Origin: Dasypus novemcinctus
Taxonomy: Eukaryota; Chordata; Mammalia; Cingulata; Dasypodidae
Length of the DNA stretch: 64,000 bases
NCBI RefSeq assembly: GCF_030445035.2
Contig: NC_080683.1
Coordinates: 123,303,225-123,367,224, forward strand
Direction: 5' to 3'
Shown piece by piece: positions 21,277-31,719 of this stretch; positions within the stretch are counted from its first letter, which is position 1, and the number at the start of each line of letters is the position of its first letter. Made by a program: the position numbers and the translations under genes. The notes below the pieces were generated by a model. That model ran no database searches and had not been told where the DNA came from. It worked only from the letters and a program-made list of their open reading frames with translations.

Positions 21277-23184
21277 TGGGAATTGGATGTGGTTCAGGCG
21301 ACTGAGCTCCCACCTACCACATGGGAGGTCACTGGTTCGGATCCTGGTGCCTCCCAAAGAAGACAGCGAGCTTGTGAGACAGGCAGGCGCAGTGAGCTCA
21401 TGTGACAAGATGACGGCACAAGACACGTGGGGAGGGAAAACAATAGAGATGCAGCCAACAGGGAGCCGTGGGGAGGGAAAACAATAGAGATGCAACCAAC
21501 AAGGAGCCGTGGGGAGGGAAAGCAATAGAGATGCAGCCAACAGGGAGCCGTGGGGAGGGAAAACAATAGAGATGCAGCCAACAGGGAGCCGCAGGGAGGG
21601 AAAACAATAGAGATGCAACCAACAAGGAGCCGTGGGGAGGGAAAGCAATAGAGATGCAGCCAACAGGGAGCCGCGGGGAAGGAAAACAATGGAGATGCAA
21701 CCAACAAGGAGCCGTGGGGAGGGAAAGCAATAGAGATGCAACCAACAAGGAGCCGTGGGGAGGGAAAACAATAGAGATGCAGCCAACAGGGAGCCGCGGG
21801 GAGGGAAAACAATAGAGATGCAACCAACAAGGAGCCGTGGGGAGGGAAAACAATAGAGATGCAGCCAACAGGGAGCCGCGGGGAGGGAAAGCAATAGAGA
21901 TACAGCCAACAGGGAGCCGTGGGGAGGGAAAACAATAGAGATGAAGCCAACAGGGAGCCGCGGGGAGGGAAAACAATGGAGATGCAACCAACAAGGAGCC
22001 GTGGGGAGGGAAAGCAATAGAGATGCAGCCAACAGGGAGCCGTGGGGAGGGAAAACAATAGAGATGCAGCCAACAGGGAGCTGCAGGGAGGGAAAACAAT
22101 AGAGATGCAACCAACAAGGAGCCGTGGGGAGGGAAAGCAATAGAGATGCAGCCAACAGGGAGCCGCGGGGAAGGAAAACAATAGAGATGCAACCAACAAG
22201 GAGCCGTGGGGAGGGAAAACAATAGAGATGCAGCCAACAGGGAGCCGCGGGGAGGGAAAACAATAGAGATGCAACCAACAAGGAGCCGTGGGGAGGGAAA
22301 ACAATAGAGATGCAGCCAACAGGGAGCCGCGGGGAGGGAAAACAATAGAGATGCAACCAACAAGGAGCCGTGGGGAGGGAAAACAATAGAGATGCAGCCA
22401 ACAGGGAGCCGCGGGGAGGGAAAACAATAGAGATGCAGCCAACAGGGAGCTGCAGGGAGGGAAAATAATAGAGATGCAACCAACAAGGAGCCGCGGGGAG
22501 GGAAAACAATAGAGATGCAGCCAACAGGGAGCTGTGGGGAGGGAAAGCAATAGAGATGCAGCCAACAGGGAGCCGTGGGGAGGGAAAGCAATAGAGATGC
22601 AGCCAACAGGGAGCCGTGGGGAGGGAAAACAATAGAGATGCAGCCAACAGGGAGCCGCGGGGAGGGAAAACAATAGAGATGCAACCAACAGGGAGCCGCG
22701 GGGAGGGAAAACAATAGAGATGCAGCCAACAGGGAGCCGCGGGGAGGGAAAACAATAGAGATGCAGCCAACAAGGAGCCGCGGGGAGGGAAAACAATAGA
22801 GATGCAGCCAACAGGGAGCCGTGGGGAGGGAAAGCAATAGAGATGCAGCCAACAGGGAGCCGCGGGGAGGGAAAGCAATAGAGATGCAACCAACAAGGAG
22901 CCGTGGGGAGGGAAAACAATAGAGATGCAGCCAACAGGGAGCCGCGGGGAGGGAAAACAATAGAGATGCAGCCAACAGGGAGCCGCGGGGAGGGAAAACA
23001 ATAGAGATGCAGCCAACAGGGAGTGGAGGTGGCTCAAGTAACTCGGTCCCTCCCTCCCACATCAGGGGTCCCGGGTTCAACTCCCGGCGGCTCCTAAAGA
23101 AACAAGGAAGACAAACAGACACAGCAACTGCAAACGACAAGGGGGGTGGCAGAAATAAACAAAAAAAATAAATCTTAAAAAAAA
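21277..23184 (+). mobile_element. Dimeric DAS SINE expanded by an internal 41-bp VNTR
   Basis: A tRNA-like head begins at 21277 (GGGAATTGGATGTGG, B-box GGTTCGGATCC near 21335). A second head begins at about 23021 (GGAGGTGGCTCAAG, B-box GGGTTCAACTCCC) and is followed by a CACAGCAACTGC body and an A-rich tail. TTTAACATCATC flanks the whole at 21265-21276 and 23185-23196, so it integrated, or at least began, as one unit. Between the heads lie about 1.6 kb of 41-bp tandem repeats. A normal dimer, such as the one at 52759-53163, has only a short linker here. Confidence 0.88.
21426..23022 (+). repeat. 41-bp tandem array inside a SINE, about 39 copies
   Basis: The unit runs GTGGGGAGGGAAAACAATAG then AGATGCAGCCAACAGGGAGC plus one C (41 bases). 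Variants recur at fixed places: CGTG/CGCG, AAAAC/AAAGC, GCAGCC/GCAACC and CAGGG/CAAGG, with GCAACC almost always coupled to CAAGG. Since 41 is not divisible by three, each antisense frame reads the same 41-residue Leu/Pro/Cys-rich repeat. This yields three overlapping frames of more than 540 codons on the minus strand. These are repeat artefacts until shown otherwise. Confidence 0.95.
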
Positions 23185-23196
23185 TTTAACATCATC

Positions 23197-23779
23197 AGTA
23201 ATGCGGCAAATCAACATTGGGTCTTTTTCTGGTGAAATACTGAAAAGAACAGAGTCTCGTTCCTGTGGTATTCCTTCCAAAAATCAGAACTTGAGTGAGA
23301 AAACATCAGACAAACCCACATTGGGGGGAATTCTACAAAGTGGTTTGCTCATACTGTTCAAAAATGCCAAGACCATAAAGACATGGACATACTGAGGAAC
23401 TGGACAAATTAAGAAAGGGATGGAGAGCCAAGCCTGGTGCTGGCTGGGGCCGTGGGGACAGGTGGAGACCTGGGATGAGGAAGTGTGGACGGTGAAACTG
23501 TGTCAGTGCTGACTGCCCAGTGTTGATGATTTAGGACAGTTTCCTTGTGCTTTAGGAAATACTCACTGAAGTACTAAGGAGTAATGGGGCCTCGTGTTTA
23601 TACCTTAATCTCAAAAGGCTCCGGAAAATTCAGTGTGTGCGCAGTGTATAAGAGACAGAGAAAGAAAGGAGCAGGAGAACGAACAAAGAAGCAAAACGAT
23701 GGGAGACGCGGGGCGAAGGGCGTTCAGGAATTCTTGCTGGTAACTTTACGACATTTTTTGGGGTTTGAAATTAATTCAA
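23197..23779 (+). mobile_element. Old LINE-type 3' region, second segment
   Basis: AAACATCAGACAAACCCACA, GAATTCTACAAAGTGGTTTG and AGGAAATACTCACTGAAGTA follow an order I associate with an old L1-type 3' UTR. It is interrupted at its 3' end by the composite SINE and finishes after it. Confidence 0.45.
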
Positions 23780-24700
23780 GGGACGTGGATGTGGCTCAAC
23801 TGATAGAGCATCCGTCTACCATATGGGAGTGTCCAGGGTTCGCTCCCCAGGGCCTCCTGACCTGTGTGGTAAACTGGCCCATGCGCAGAGCTGCAGTGCA
23901 CAACGAGTGCCATGCTGCCTCAAGGCATGCGCAACAGCTCCTCAATGACCTGCTCTCTGCAGTGATGACAAATCTCTCCAGCCTCGGGCTTACTGTGCAG
24001 TCTGACAAAATAAACCTCCAACCTCCTTTTCAATTCTTGGGCTTTCATTTTCATCACTTCATTCAGCCCACAAGCCCACAAATTCATGTCTCTCACAAGA
24101 TGACGCTGACTGAACTCCAACAACTTTGCGGACAAATCAATTGGCTTCGCTCGGCGCTGCCCATCACAACAGCGCAGATGCAACCCCCCTTCGAGCTCTT
24201 GCAGACCAAAGACAGCCCACCAACTGCAGCCACCCGCAGCATCACCATCACTCCTGCTGCTCGAGAAGTCGTCCAGCAAGTTAGCGCCGCTCTGCAGCAG
24301 TGCCGCCTGGAGAATCAGTGCTCCCTCTTGGAGCACCCCCCGCCGGCGGTTTGGCAGGAGCAAGCCCCCCCGACTCTCGGGCCTGAGCGAGGTTGAAACC
24401 CTCTCGCTCGGCGGCACCATGCCATGTAGGGACAACCCCGCGTGGGGGTTCCCCACGTGCAAGGCGTGCACTCTGCAAGGAGAGCCGCCCTGCATGGGAA
24501 AAAAAAAAGCACAGCCTGCCCAGGAGTGGCGCCGCACACACGGAGAGCGGACATAGCAACATGACACAGCAAAAAAGAGACACAGTTTCCCGGTGCCACT
24601 GAGGGTGCAAGCAGGCACAGAAGAACACACAGTGAGTGGACACAGAGAACAGACAACGGAGGGGAGGGAAGGGGGGAGAAAAATAAAAGAAATCTTAAAA
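23780..24700 (+). mobile_element. Composite DAS SINE carrying a retroviral RT fragment
   Basis: A SINE head (GGACGTGGATGTGGCTCAAC, B-box GGTTCGCTCCC) and body start occupy 23780-23915. A SINE body resumes at 24423 and continues through CCTGCCCAGGAGTGGCGCCG to a AAATAAAAGAAATCTTAAAA tail. A perfect 13-bp duplication, GAAATTAATTCAA, flanks the whole unit (23767-23779 and 24701-24713). The 501-bp foreign segment between the halves is derived from retroviral pol. If the segment is removed, the SINE reads through without loss. Confidence 0.88.
23916..24416 (+). pseudogene. pol: Retroviral reverse transcriptase fragment (thumb/connection region)
   Basis: One frame is open from the segment start to a stop at 24394-24396, about 159 codons. 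It shows features of betaretrovirus/ERVK-like RT downstream of the catalytic palm: a GL-x-V-x-x-DKI stretch, then FQFLGFHF (primer-grip position, about 24030), then QLCGQINWLRSALPI of the thumb, and a connection-like stretch ending AVWQEQ. The YxDD active site is not included, so it cannot be a working polymerase alone. The sequence starts TG, ends CA and is bracketed by the hexamer CCATGC (23910-23915 and 24417-24422). The unbroken frame suggests youth or constraint. Confidence 0.75.
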
Positions 24701-24843
24701 GAAATTAATTCAAAATAAGAAATAAAAAAAAAAATGCTAGAAAGAAGGCAAGTCAGAATAGAAGGGGACAGTGTGGGAACTGCAGCAGGGCCAGAGGATG
24801 GCAGTCCGGGCCTCTTGATTCCGGGAATTCCGTGGGCACATTT

Positions 24844-25269
24844 TTTTAAAAAAAGATTTATTTATTTATTTCTCTCTCCTTGCGCCCCCCACCCCCCCGC
24901 CCAACTCTGGTTGTCTGTTCTCTGTGTCTATTTGCTGCGTCTTCTTTGTCTGCTTCTGTTGTTGTCAGCGGCATCAGGAATCTATGTCTATTCTTGTTGC
25001 GTCATCTTGTTGTGTCAGCTCTCCGTGTGTGCGGTGCCATTCCTGGGCAGGCTGCACTTTCTTTCACCCTGGGTGGCTCTCCTTATGGGAGGCGCTCCTT
25101 GCGCGTGGGGCTACCCTACGAGGGGGACACCCCTGTGTGGCACGGCACTCCTTGCACACATCAGCACTGCGCATGGGCCAGCTCCATACAGGTCAGGAGG
25201 CCCGGGGTTTGAACCGTGGACCTCCCATGTGGTAGACGGACGCCCTAACCACTGGGCCAAGCCTGCCAC
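24844..25269 (-). mobile_element. Full-length DAS SINE
   Basis: Reversed, it has the head TTGGCCCAGTGGTTAGGGCG and the body GGAATGGCACCGCACACACG, ending in an ATAAATAAATAAATC tail. The flanks CCGTGGGCACATTT (24830-24843) and CCGTGGGCACGTTT (25270-25283) form a 14-bp duplication with one change. Confidence 0.92.
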
Positions 25270-25283
25270 CCGTGGGCACGTTT

Positions 25284-26794
25284 GATGCACAATGCACAGG
25301 TGCAGCAAGGCGCGGTAGAAAGAGTCCTTGGCCAGGAAGGCCCACGTTCTTGGTGGGCACGTAACTGTGTAGGGCCCACGGGCACGAGTTCAGTGCTCCA
25401 CAAATACAGCGAAAGTGACGAGGAAGGGTTGCAGGTGGAGGGGCAGCCCTGGGGTGGCCTGGTCACCCCTGGGCTCTTGGGAATCCCTGGAAGCAGAAAC
25501 CCAAGGGAGCTCCCGGCCGGGAGAGTAACCCCGACGGGTCTGCAGGGCCCCTCGCGCCCCCTTTGTCCCCGGGGAGGCCCGTCCTTCTTGGGCGACCCCT
25601 GGCACCTCGTACCCCAGCAGCCCCTCTGGCCTCTTGCGGTCGCTCCCGCGGCCGTCCCGTTCCTGCCTGGGCCCGGGGCCCGCTGTCCCTTCCACTTCTC
25701 CTCCATGACACATTCCCAGAGCCCTGCGGGCTCGGTGCCTCCTGGCCCCCGGGAAGCCCACCCTCCCCTCCACACCCCTGCTGCCTCCGTGGAGGAATCC
25801 TGGGAGCTGCTCCGCTGGCCGGGGCCCCGTTCCGGCGACATCCTCCGGACCGGTGGGTCGGGACAAGGGCACCGTGGGCATGCTGGTCATCGAGCAGCTC
25901 GCTGGACCCAGCAAAGGCCAACGACCTTTGACCGTGCAGAGCCGAGGCGCGGGAAGGGCAACGGGTGACGGGCGAGGTGGGCGGGTCGGCTGTGCTCACT
26001 CCTGGTGGCGGGTCGTGCGTGGGACGACGACGCTGGTGACGGCGACAGCCGCCGCTTTCCAGGCGCTGTTCTAGGCGGCTTGCACGAGTTAGGACTTCCA
26101 TCGTTCCGGCATCTTCCGTGTAGCCCGCACTGCACCGTTTTTCTTCTTTTCACTTTCGTCATTTCTGGAATCGGGATGTGTCTTTTGGTTGTTGCCACCA
26201 GACGACCCGGCACGGAGAAGATCTGCCTTTGCTTCAGCCAGTCCCCAGGGGCATGGCCCACCTGAGTCCTCTAGAGAGCGAACCACCTGCCGCAGCCCTT
26301 GGTCCCACCTGGGGAAGGTGAAGTCAGGTGTCACGTTGTCACCACGAGCCGTCACGCAGTTCCTTTTCTCTCCCCGCGCCCGGCACGCGAGGAGACGCCG
26401 AGTCCTCTCACCGCCCCTTCTCACGGCTTCTCTCCTCCTTGGCCCCCCACTGAGCTGAGCTGAGAGGGGCTGAGCCCCTTCCCCAAGGTCTTTCTCTTGC
26501 TGGGGGAGGAACCAGGGGCTCCGCTCACAGCTGCCGGCGTCTTCCGTTCGGTCAGTGGGTGCCGACGCCCAGGTCAGGACGAGGACCCGCGGGCGGAGGC
26601 GCTCGTGCTGTGGCTGGCGTGGTATCACGCGCGGGTTCCCCGGGCGCTCTGCTGAGACAGAGCTTGGGGGCAAGACGTTTACTGGGGATCAACGTCTCTG
26701 AAAGGAAGACATTAGGAAGAGCAGGGCGGGAGGGAGTGCAGCTGTGCTGCCGGCCTGCGGGGCGGTGCGGGGCGGGTGCTGAGCAAGCGCTGCC
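25284..26794. other. GC-rich DNA, no gene recognised
   Basis: GC-rich and fairly CpG-rich. Several long overlapping frames exist on both strands but read as Arg/Pro/Gly/Ala-rich sequence without domain similarity. No exon with convincing splice sites was identified. Confidence 0.4.
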
Positions 26795-26805
26795 CACCAG
26801 TGTCC

Positions 26806-27145
26806 AGAGGAGGGGGGAGGGGGGAGGAGGGTGGGGAGGAGGAGGAGGGGGGAGGAGGGCGGGGAGGAGTGTGGGGAGGAGGAGGGGAGGAGACTGGTGG
26901 GGAGGAGGGAGGGGAAGAGGAGGCGGGCAGGGAGGAGGGAGGGGAAGAAGAGGCGGGCAGGGAGGAGGGAGAGGAGTGGGGCAGGGAGGAGGGCAAGGAG
27001 GAGGGCGGGGAGGAGGTGGGCGGGGAGGACAGCGGGGAGGAGGGGAGGAGGCGGGTGGGGAGGACGGCGGGGACGAGGGAAGGGGCTGGCGGGGAGGACG
27101 GCGGGGAGGAGGGGAGGAGGCGGGCGGGGAGGACGGCGGGGACGC
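26806..27145 (+). repeat. Purine-rich GGA minisatellite
   Basis: About 340 bases are built from GGGGAGGAGG and GAGGCGGGCAGGGAGGAGG units, irregularly repeated. Frames on both strands stay open (Gly/Arg/Glu-rich or Pro/Ser-rich) because the sequence lacks T on one strand. Dense G runs predict quadruplex formation. Confidence 0.88.
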
Positions 27146-27954
27146 TGGCCCTGGTGCCCGGAGCCGGCCTCTGGGACCCTGAGGCCTCGTGAAGCCATTC
27201 CCGAGCTCAGGCTGAGCTGGACCGCAGGGGCTGGAGGCCACCATCCTGTGGCCCCCGCAGCGGGCAGCCTGGCCTTCCCGGGAGGGCATCTGAGGCCACA
27301 TGTCCACGCCAGCAGGACACAGACCGGGCAGGCTGATCCCAGGCCCCCAGCCCCCAGCTGTCTGCCCTCCGGCAGGTGAAGCGCCCTCCTCTCTCCCTGC
27401 AGCCCACCCCACACCAGGCCCATGCCGCCCACACCACGCGGCCCTCTACCGGGGCCAGCTGTCCACGGAGCTCTCCAGCCTTCAGGGCGATGATGAGCCC
27501 GAGAAGTGGAAGTCAGGATGGACTGCACCCTCAGCTGGCGCGCGGTCTCAGCATTCACACTCAGCCCCAAAGCCTCCTGCCAGGGAACGCGGCCCAGGAG
27601 AAAGCGGCGGGAGATGACCCACGGCCAGGCCCTCCGCAGCCGTGCCCAGCCGTGACGGGGCACCTTCTACAGGAGGCTCGGCTGAAGTTTCAGTGCCTTC
27701 CTGCTGAGGGTGAGCGTAAAAGACAATAAAGACATTTTCATTAAGTTACACTCTCACCTTAGCATTGTTTTAGGGGAAGTTTTAAATTGATGGACATTAA
27801 AATCACGGGTTGAAAATTCAAAGTAAATTTACAGTGTAAAAGGAAAAGTCACAACAACGATAATGAGGACCATCAAATGAGGGTCAACTGTATTAAAATA
27901 AAAAGCCTCACAACAACGAGTGAAACACAAAGCATCCAACTGCACTTTTCTACT
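27146..27954. other. No gene recognised
   Basis: GC-rich up to 27700, then AT-rich. AGACAATAAAGACATTTTC at about 27721 contains AATAAA and could be a polyadenylation signal. No exon can be tied to it. Confidence 0.35.
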
Positions 27955-28640
27955 TTTTGAATAATATTCAGGGCTCCAGTTCGTTGGACTTACCCAGGTC
28001 AGCTGACAGGGAGGTGAGGACGGTCAACCACCACACAAGGGAACCAAGAGTGGATACAACTGCAAGCAGGAGAATCACATCCATCAGCCATGTGGGATCT
28101 AAGTCCCCTCTAATATACAGGTGGAGTGGACATCACCATCCCAGGGTCCTCAGGATGGAGGAATTAAATATGGATTAGAGTGGACTTACTGATATTCTAC
28201 TATGGAACTATTGTGACTAGTAATGGAAGAAACTGCAGCACTGATGTGGAGATAGTGGCCACAGTAGCTGCTGAGGCAGGGAGAGGGAGGAAGAGATGAG
28301 ATGTGGGGGCATTTTCAGGACTTGGAGTTGTCCTGGGTGGTGTTGCAGGGACAGATGCTGGACATTATATATCCTGCCATAACCCACTGAATGGGCTGGG
28401 GGAGAGTGTAAACTACTAAACTATAATCCATGCGGTGCAGCAGTGCTCCAAAATGTATGCACCAAATGCAATGAATATGCCACAGTGATGAAAGAGGTTG
28501 TTGATATGGGGGGGTGTGGGTGGGGTGGGGTGAGGGGTATGTGGGAACCTCTTATATTTTTTAATGTAACATTTTTGGTGATCTATGTATCTTTTTAAAA
28601 AAGACAATTAAAAACAAAAAATAAATTTAAAAAGTACAAT
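27955..28640 (+). mobile_element. L1 3' UTR, xenarthran type, 5'-truncated
   Basis: The segment runs from GGCTCCAGTTCGTTGGACTT through AATGTATGCACCAAATGCAA to a GGGAACCTCTTATATTTTTT block. It ends in an A-rich tail (28600-28640). This matches an L1 3' end in sense orientation, followed by the expected poly-A. A target duplication is not clear. Confidence 0.6.
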
Positions 28641-30054
28641 CATAAAAAATAACATTACATCAATGCTGTTTATTTTAGTAGTATTAAATGTTTATTGATT
28701 TGATAATTATTAACTATCAAAAATAAGACTATTAATATCCATTTTATACGTTCAATGTGTAGACTGGTTTGGATTTTATGGGGTTTTAGCAGGTCGGCAC
28801 GTCTAAGGAACTTATACCATATCTGAGTTTAAGTAACACTACATTTACATTATATTCCAGGAGACTTCGAGTAGAAAGCCTCTGTCAACCCTGGGTGCCG
28901 CCTTTCTTTCTCTTGAAAAGGGGTCCCCTCCCCTTTAGGTAAGAGCGCTGCCCTAGCAGGGCCGGGGAAGGAGTCTGGGGTGAGTGGACGAGGCCAGCCC
29001 CGCATCCGAGCCAGCGCCCCTTATTTTCTCCTGTGTGCCCGCGGCCTTGGCTTTGAGCTGTCTCTGTCACCAGGGAGTAGCTGTGCAAGAGTTCCGGTCT
29101 TTCGCAAGGCACCTGCACCCTTGCACTGGCGGCACACAGGGGGCACGGCAGGCGCTGAGCGGCCGCCGTCCACACCGGCCCTGGGCAAGGCGGTGGCGCC
29201 CACTGGCCCCCTCACCCGTGGCAGGGAGGCAGGGGCTGGCCAGCGCGGGGGTCTGTAGGGCGGCCAGCGTACCCCCACCAGCCCTGCTCACGGGGGTCCA
29301 TGAGGAGACCCAGCTGCCTTGGTCCTGTGAGTTGGCTGTGCCTGGTTAGTGTGTTTCCACCAGTTCGACTTCTGTAGGTGTGTCTTAAAAACAGACGCAT
29401 CATTTCAGACACTTTGGCTCTTTGTGAGCCGATATGAAACTTTTCCATGTTTTTAGGGTTACAGGAGGAGGCAGGCTGAACTTCTGGAAATTTTAAGCCA
29501 TCTGTGAATCGGTCCCTCGGAAGCGTGTGTCAGAGGGAAAATTACCAGGATCGGCCGGAGCTGTGGCTTAAGGGGGCAATGGAAGAGGAGGAGGACGAGG
29601 ACACGAAGCCCGCCACCCAGCCCCCAGGTAAGGTGCGCCACCCAGTCCCCAGGTGAGGCTGGGGCGGAGAATGAGGTCACTCTAAACGGAGGCACAACTC
29701 AGCCAAAGGAACACATCTGCATGTACAGAGCTGGGTCTGTGAGAATTACACGTGCTGAGAACTAATTTAATTATTCCAAGTCAAAACCAATATCCAAAGG
29801 CTTCTGGCTAAATGGTTATCTGTGGAAGACATAAGGGATTTGTTTGTTCCATTCTGCTTGTGCGTCTCTGGTTGACTTTTGTCAGTTGCACAGGACAGAG
29901 CCATGGCGTAAAAGGGGTTTACCAGAAATGAGTCTTGAGTAACCGTCTCATCTGAAAATACTTTTGCAACTTGTTATGCAAAATCACAGTTGCAGAAAAA
30001 ATGGTTTCCAAGAAGTGCTGCTACTCAGCAGATAAATTATACTTTCTCTAGCCC
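28641..30054. other. No gene recognised
   Basis: AT-rich flank, a GC-rich block (28900-29340) and mixed sequence. Nothing identifiable. Confidence 0.4.
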
Positions 30055-31438
30055 GGAGTTTTTTTTTTAAAGTTGTATTACAGAAGTTGGAGGTTTGTGG
30101 AAAAGTCATTTAGAAAACACAGAGTTCCCCATGTAATCCCCTTCTCACCACACAGTCTTCCCTATTATTACCACTTGGCACTAGTGTGGCACCTTCACAT
30201 AGTTAGATAACTTAACTGTTTGCCATGCTTTACATTAGGGTTCATGGCTTCTGTCATACAATCCAATGGTTTTTAAAGACATTTTATTCTAGTAACATAT
30301 ATTCAAGCTAAAATTCCCCCCTTTTACCATATCAAAACATACAATTCAGTGGGGTTAACTACATTCAAAATGTCATGTGACCATCACCACCATTCATTAC
30401 CAAAACATTTCCATCACCCCCAAAAAGAACCTCTACCAATTGTATGAACTTTTCATGCCCTACCCCTGCCCTGTCCCCTGGTAATCTGTATTTTAGTTTC
30501 CCACTCTATGAATTTGCTTATTCTAATTTCTTCAGAGCGGTGAGGATACCCAGGACTTGTCTTTCTATGTCTGGCATATTTCACTCAAGCTGATGTCCTC
30601 CAGGTTCATCCATGTCCCATGGACCAGAACTTCACTCCTTTCACAGCAGGACAACACTCCACTGTGTGCACAATGCATTTTGTTCACCCATTCATTGGTT
30701 GATGGACTTGGGTTGCTTCCATCTTTTGGCAGTTGTGAATAATGGCACAATGAACATTGATGTGCAGGTATCTGTTAAAGACCCCCCCTGCTTTTTTATT
30801 CTTTTGGTTATACATCTTAGAAGTGGTACTACCAGGCCATGTGGTTCTTTTATACTTAAACTTCTGAGGAGCTTTCAAACTGTTTTCCACAGAGGCCGCA
30901 CTATTTCACATTCCCATCGACAATGAATGAGTCTTCCTATTTCTCCACATCCTCTACAACGCTTGTCATTTTCCATTTTTAAAAATAGTAGCCATTCTAG
31001 TGGAGGTGAAATGGTATCTCGTTGTGGTTTTGATGATCATTTCCCTAATGGCTAATGGTGTTGAAGGTCTTTTCATGTGCTTTTTGGTCATTTGCATATC
31101 CTCTTCAGAGAAAGGTCTATTCAAATCTTTTGCCCGTTTTTAGACTAGGTTGTCTTTTTGTTGTTGAGGTGCTACATATGTTTTGGATATGAAACCATAT
31201 CAGACATGTTGTTTCCAATATTTTCTCCATTCTGAAGGTTGTCTTTTTATTTTCGTGATGAAATCCTTTGAGACATAAAAGTTTTTCATTTTGATGAAGA
31301 CCATTTATCTATTATTTCTTTGTTGCTTGTGCTTGTGGTGTAAAGTCTAATAAATCATTTCCTAACACAAGTCTCCTACTATTAAGCTAGAACCATTTAT
31401 TTCTTCCTTCGAATCCATCAATATTTTCTTCAGATATT
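30055..31438 (-). mobile_element. L1M 3' UTR, antisense
   Basis: The plus strand follows the classic reversed L1M 3' order: CAATTCAGTGGGGTTAACTA, then GTGACCATCACCACCATTCA, GGTTCATCCATGTCCC, TTGATGGACTTGGGTTGCTT, CAAACTGTTTTCCACAGAGG and TATCTCGTTGTGGTTTTGAT. It then stops abruptly and joins ORF2 endonuclease sequence. Confidence 0.82.
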
Positions 31439-31719
31439 TTAGGGCTTTGCTGTTAGGTATATATATATTTATAATGGTTATATCTTTTTCCTTAATTGAG
31501 CCCTTTATCTGTATATTAGTGACCATTGATTTAAAGTCTATTTTATCTGATATTTGTATAGCTAACCTCCTTCTCTTTTGGTTATTACTTGCATGGTATA
31601 TATTTTTTCCAATTCTTTCAGTTTTGACTTGCTTGTGTCTTTGAATTTAAGGTACATAGTTGCAGCATACTTTTTAAAAACCATTCTCTCAACGTCCACC
31701 TTTCAATTGGAAAGTATTT
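31439..31719 (-). mobile_element. L1 ORF2 endonuclease region, antisense
   Basis: GCTGTTAGGTATATATATAT, then AGTCTATTTTATCTGATATT and CTTTTGGTTATTACTTGCAT are the reversed endonuclease-coding blocks of L1 ORF2. They directly adjoin the 3' UTR at 31438, so most of ORF2, including RT, is missing. Confidence 0.7.

Noticed and set aside
21426-23022. CRISPR-like array
   Set aside because: Units are contiguous 41-bp tandem repeats with no unique spacers, inside a SINE in a vertebrate genome.
26552-27663. Proline-rich protein of about 290-320 residues on the minus strand
   Set aside because: It is created by the purine minisatellite; the low-complexity core is flanked by sequence without domains.
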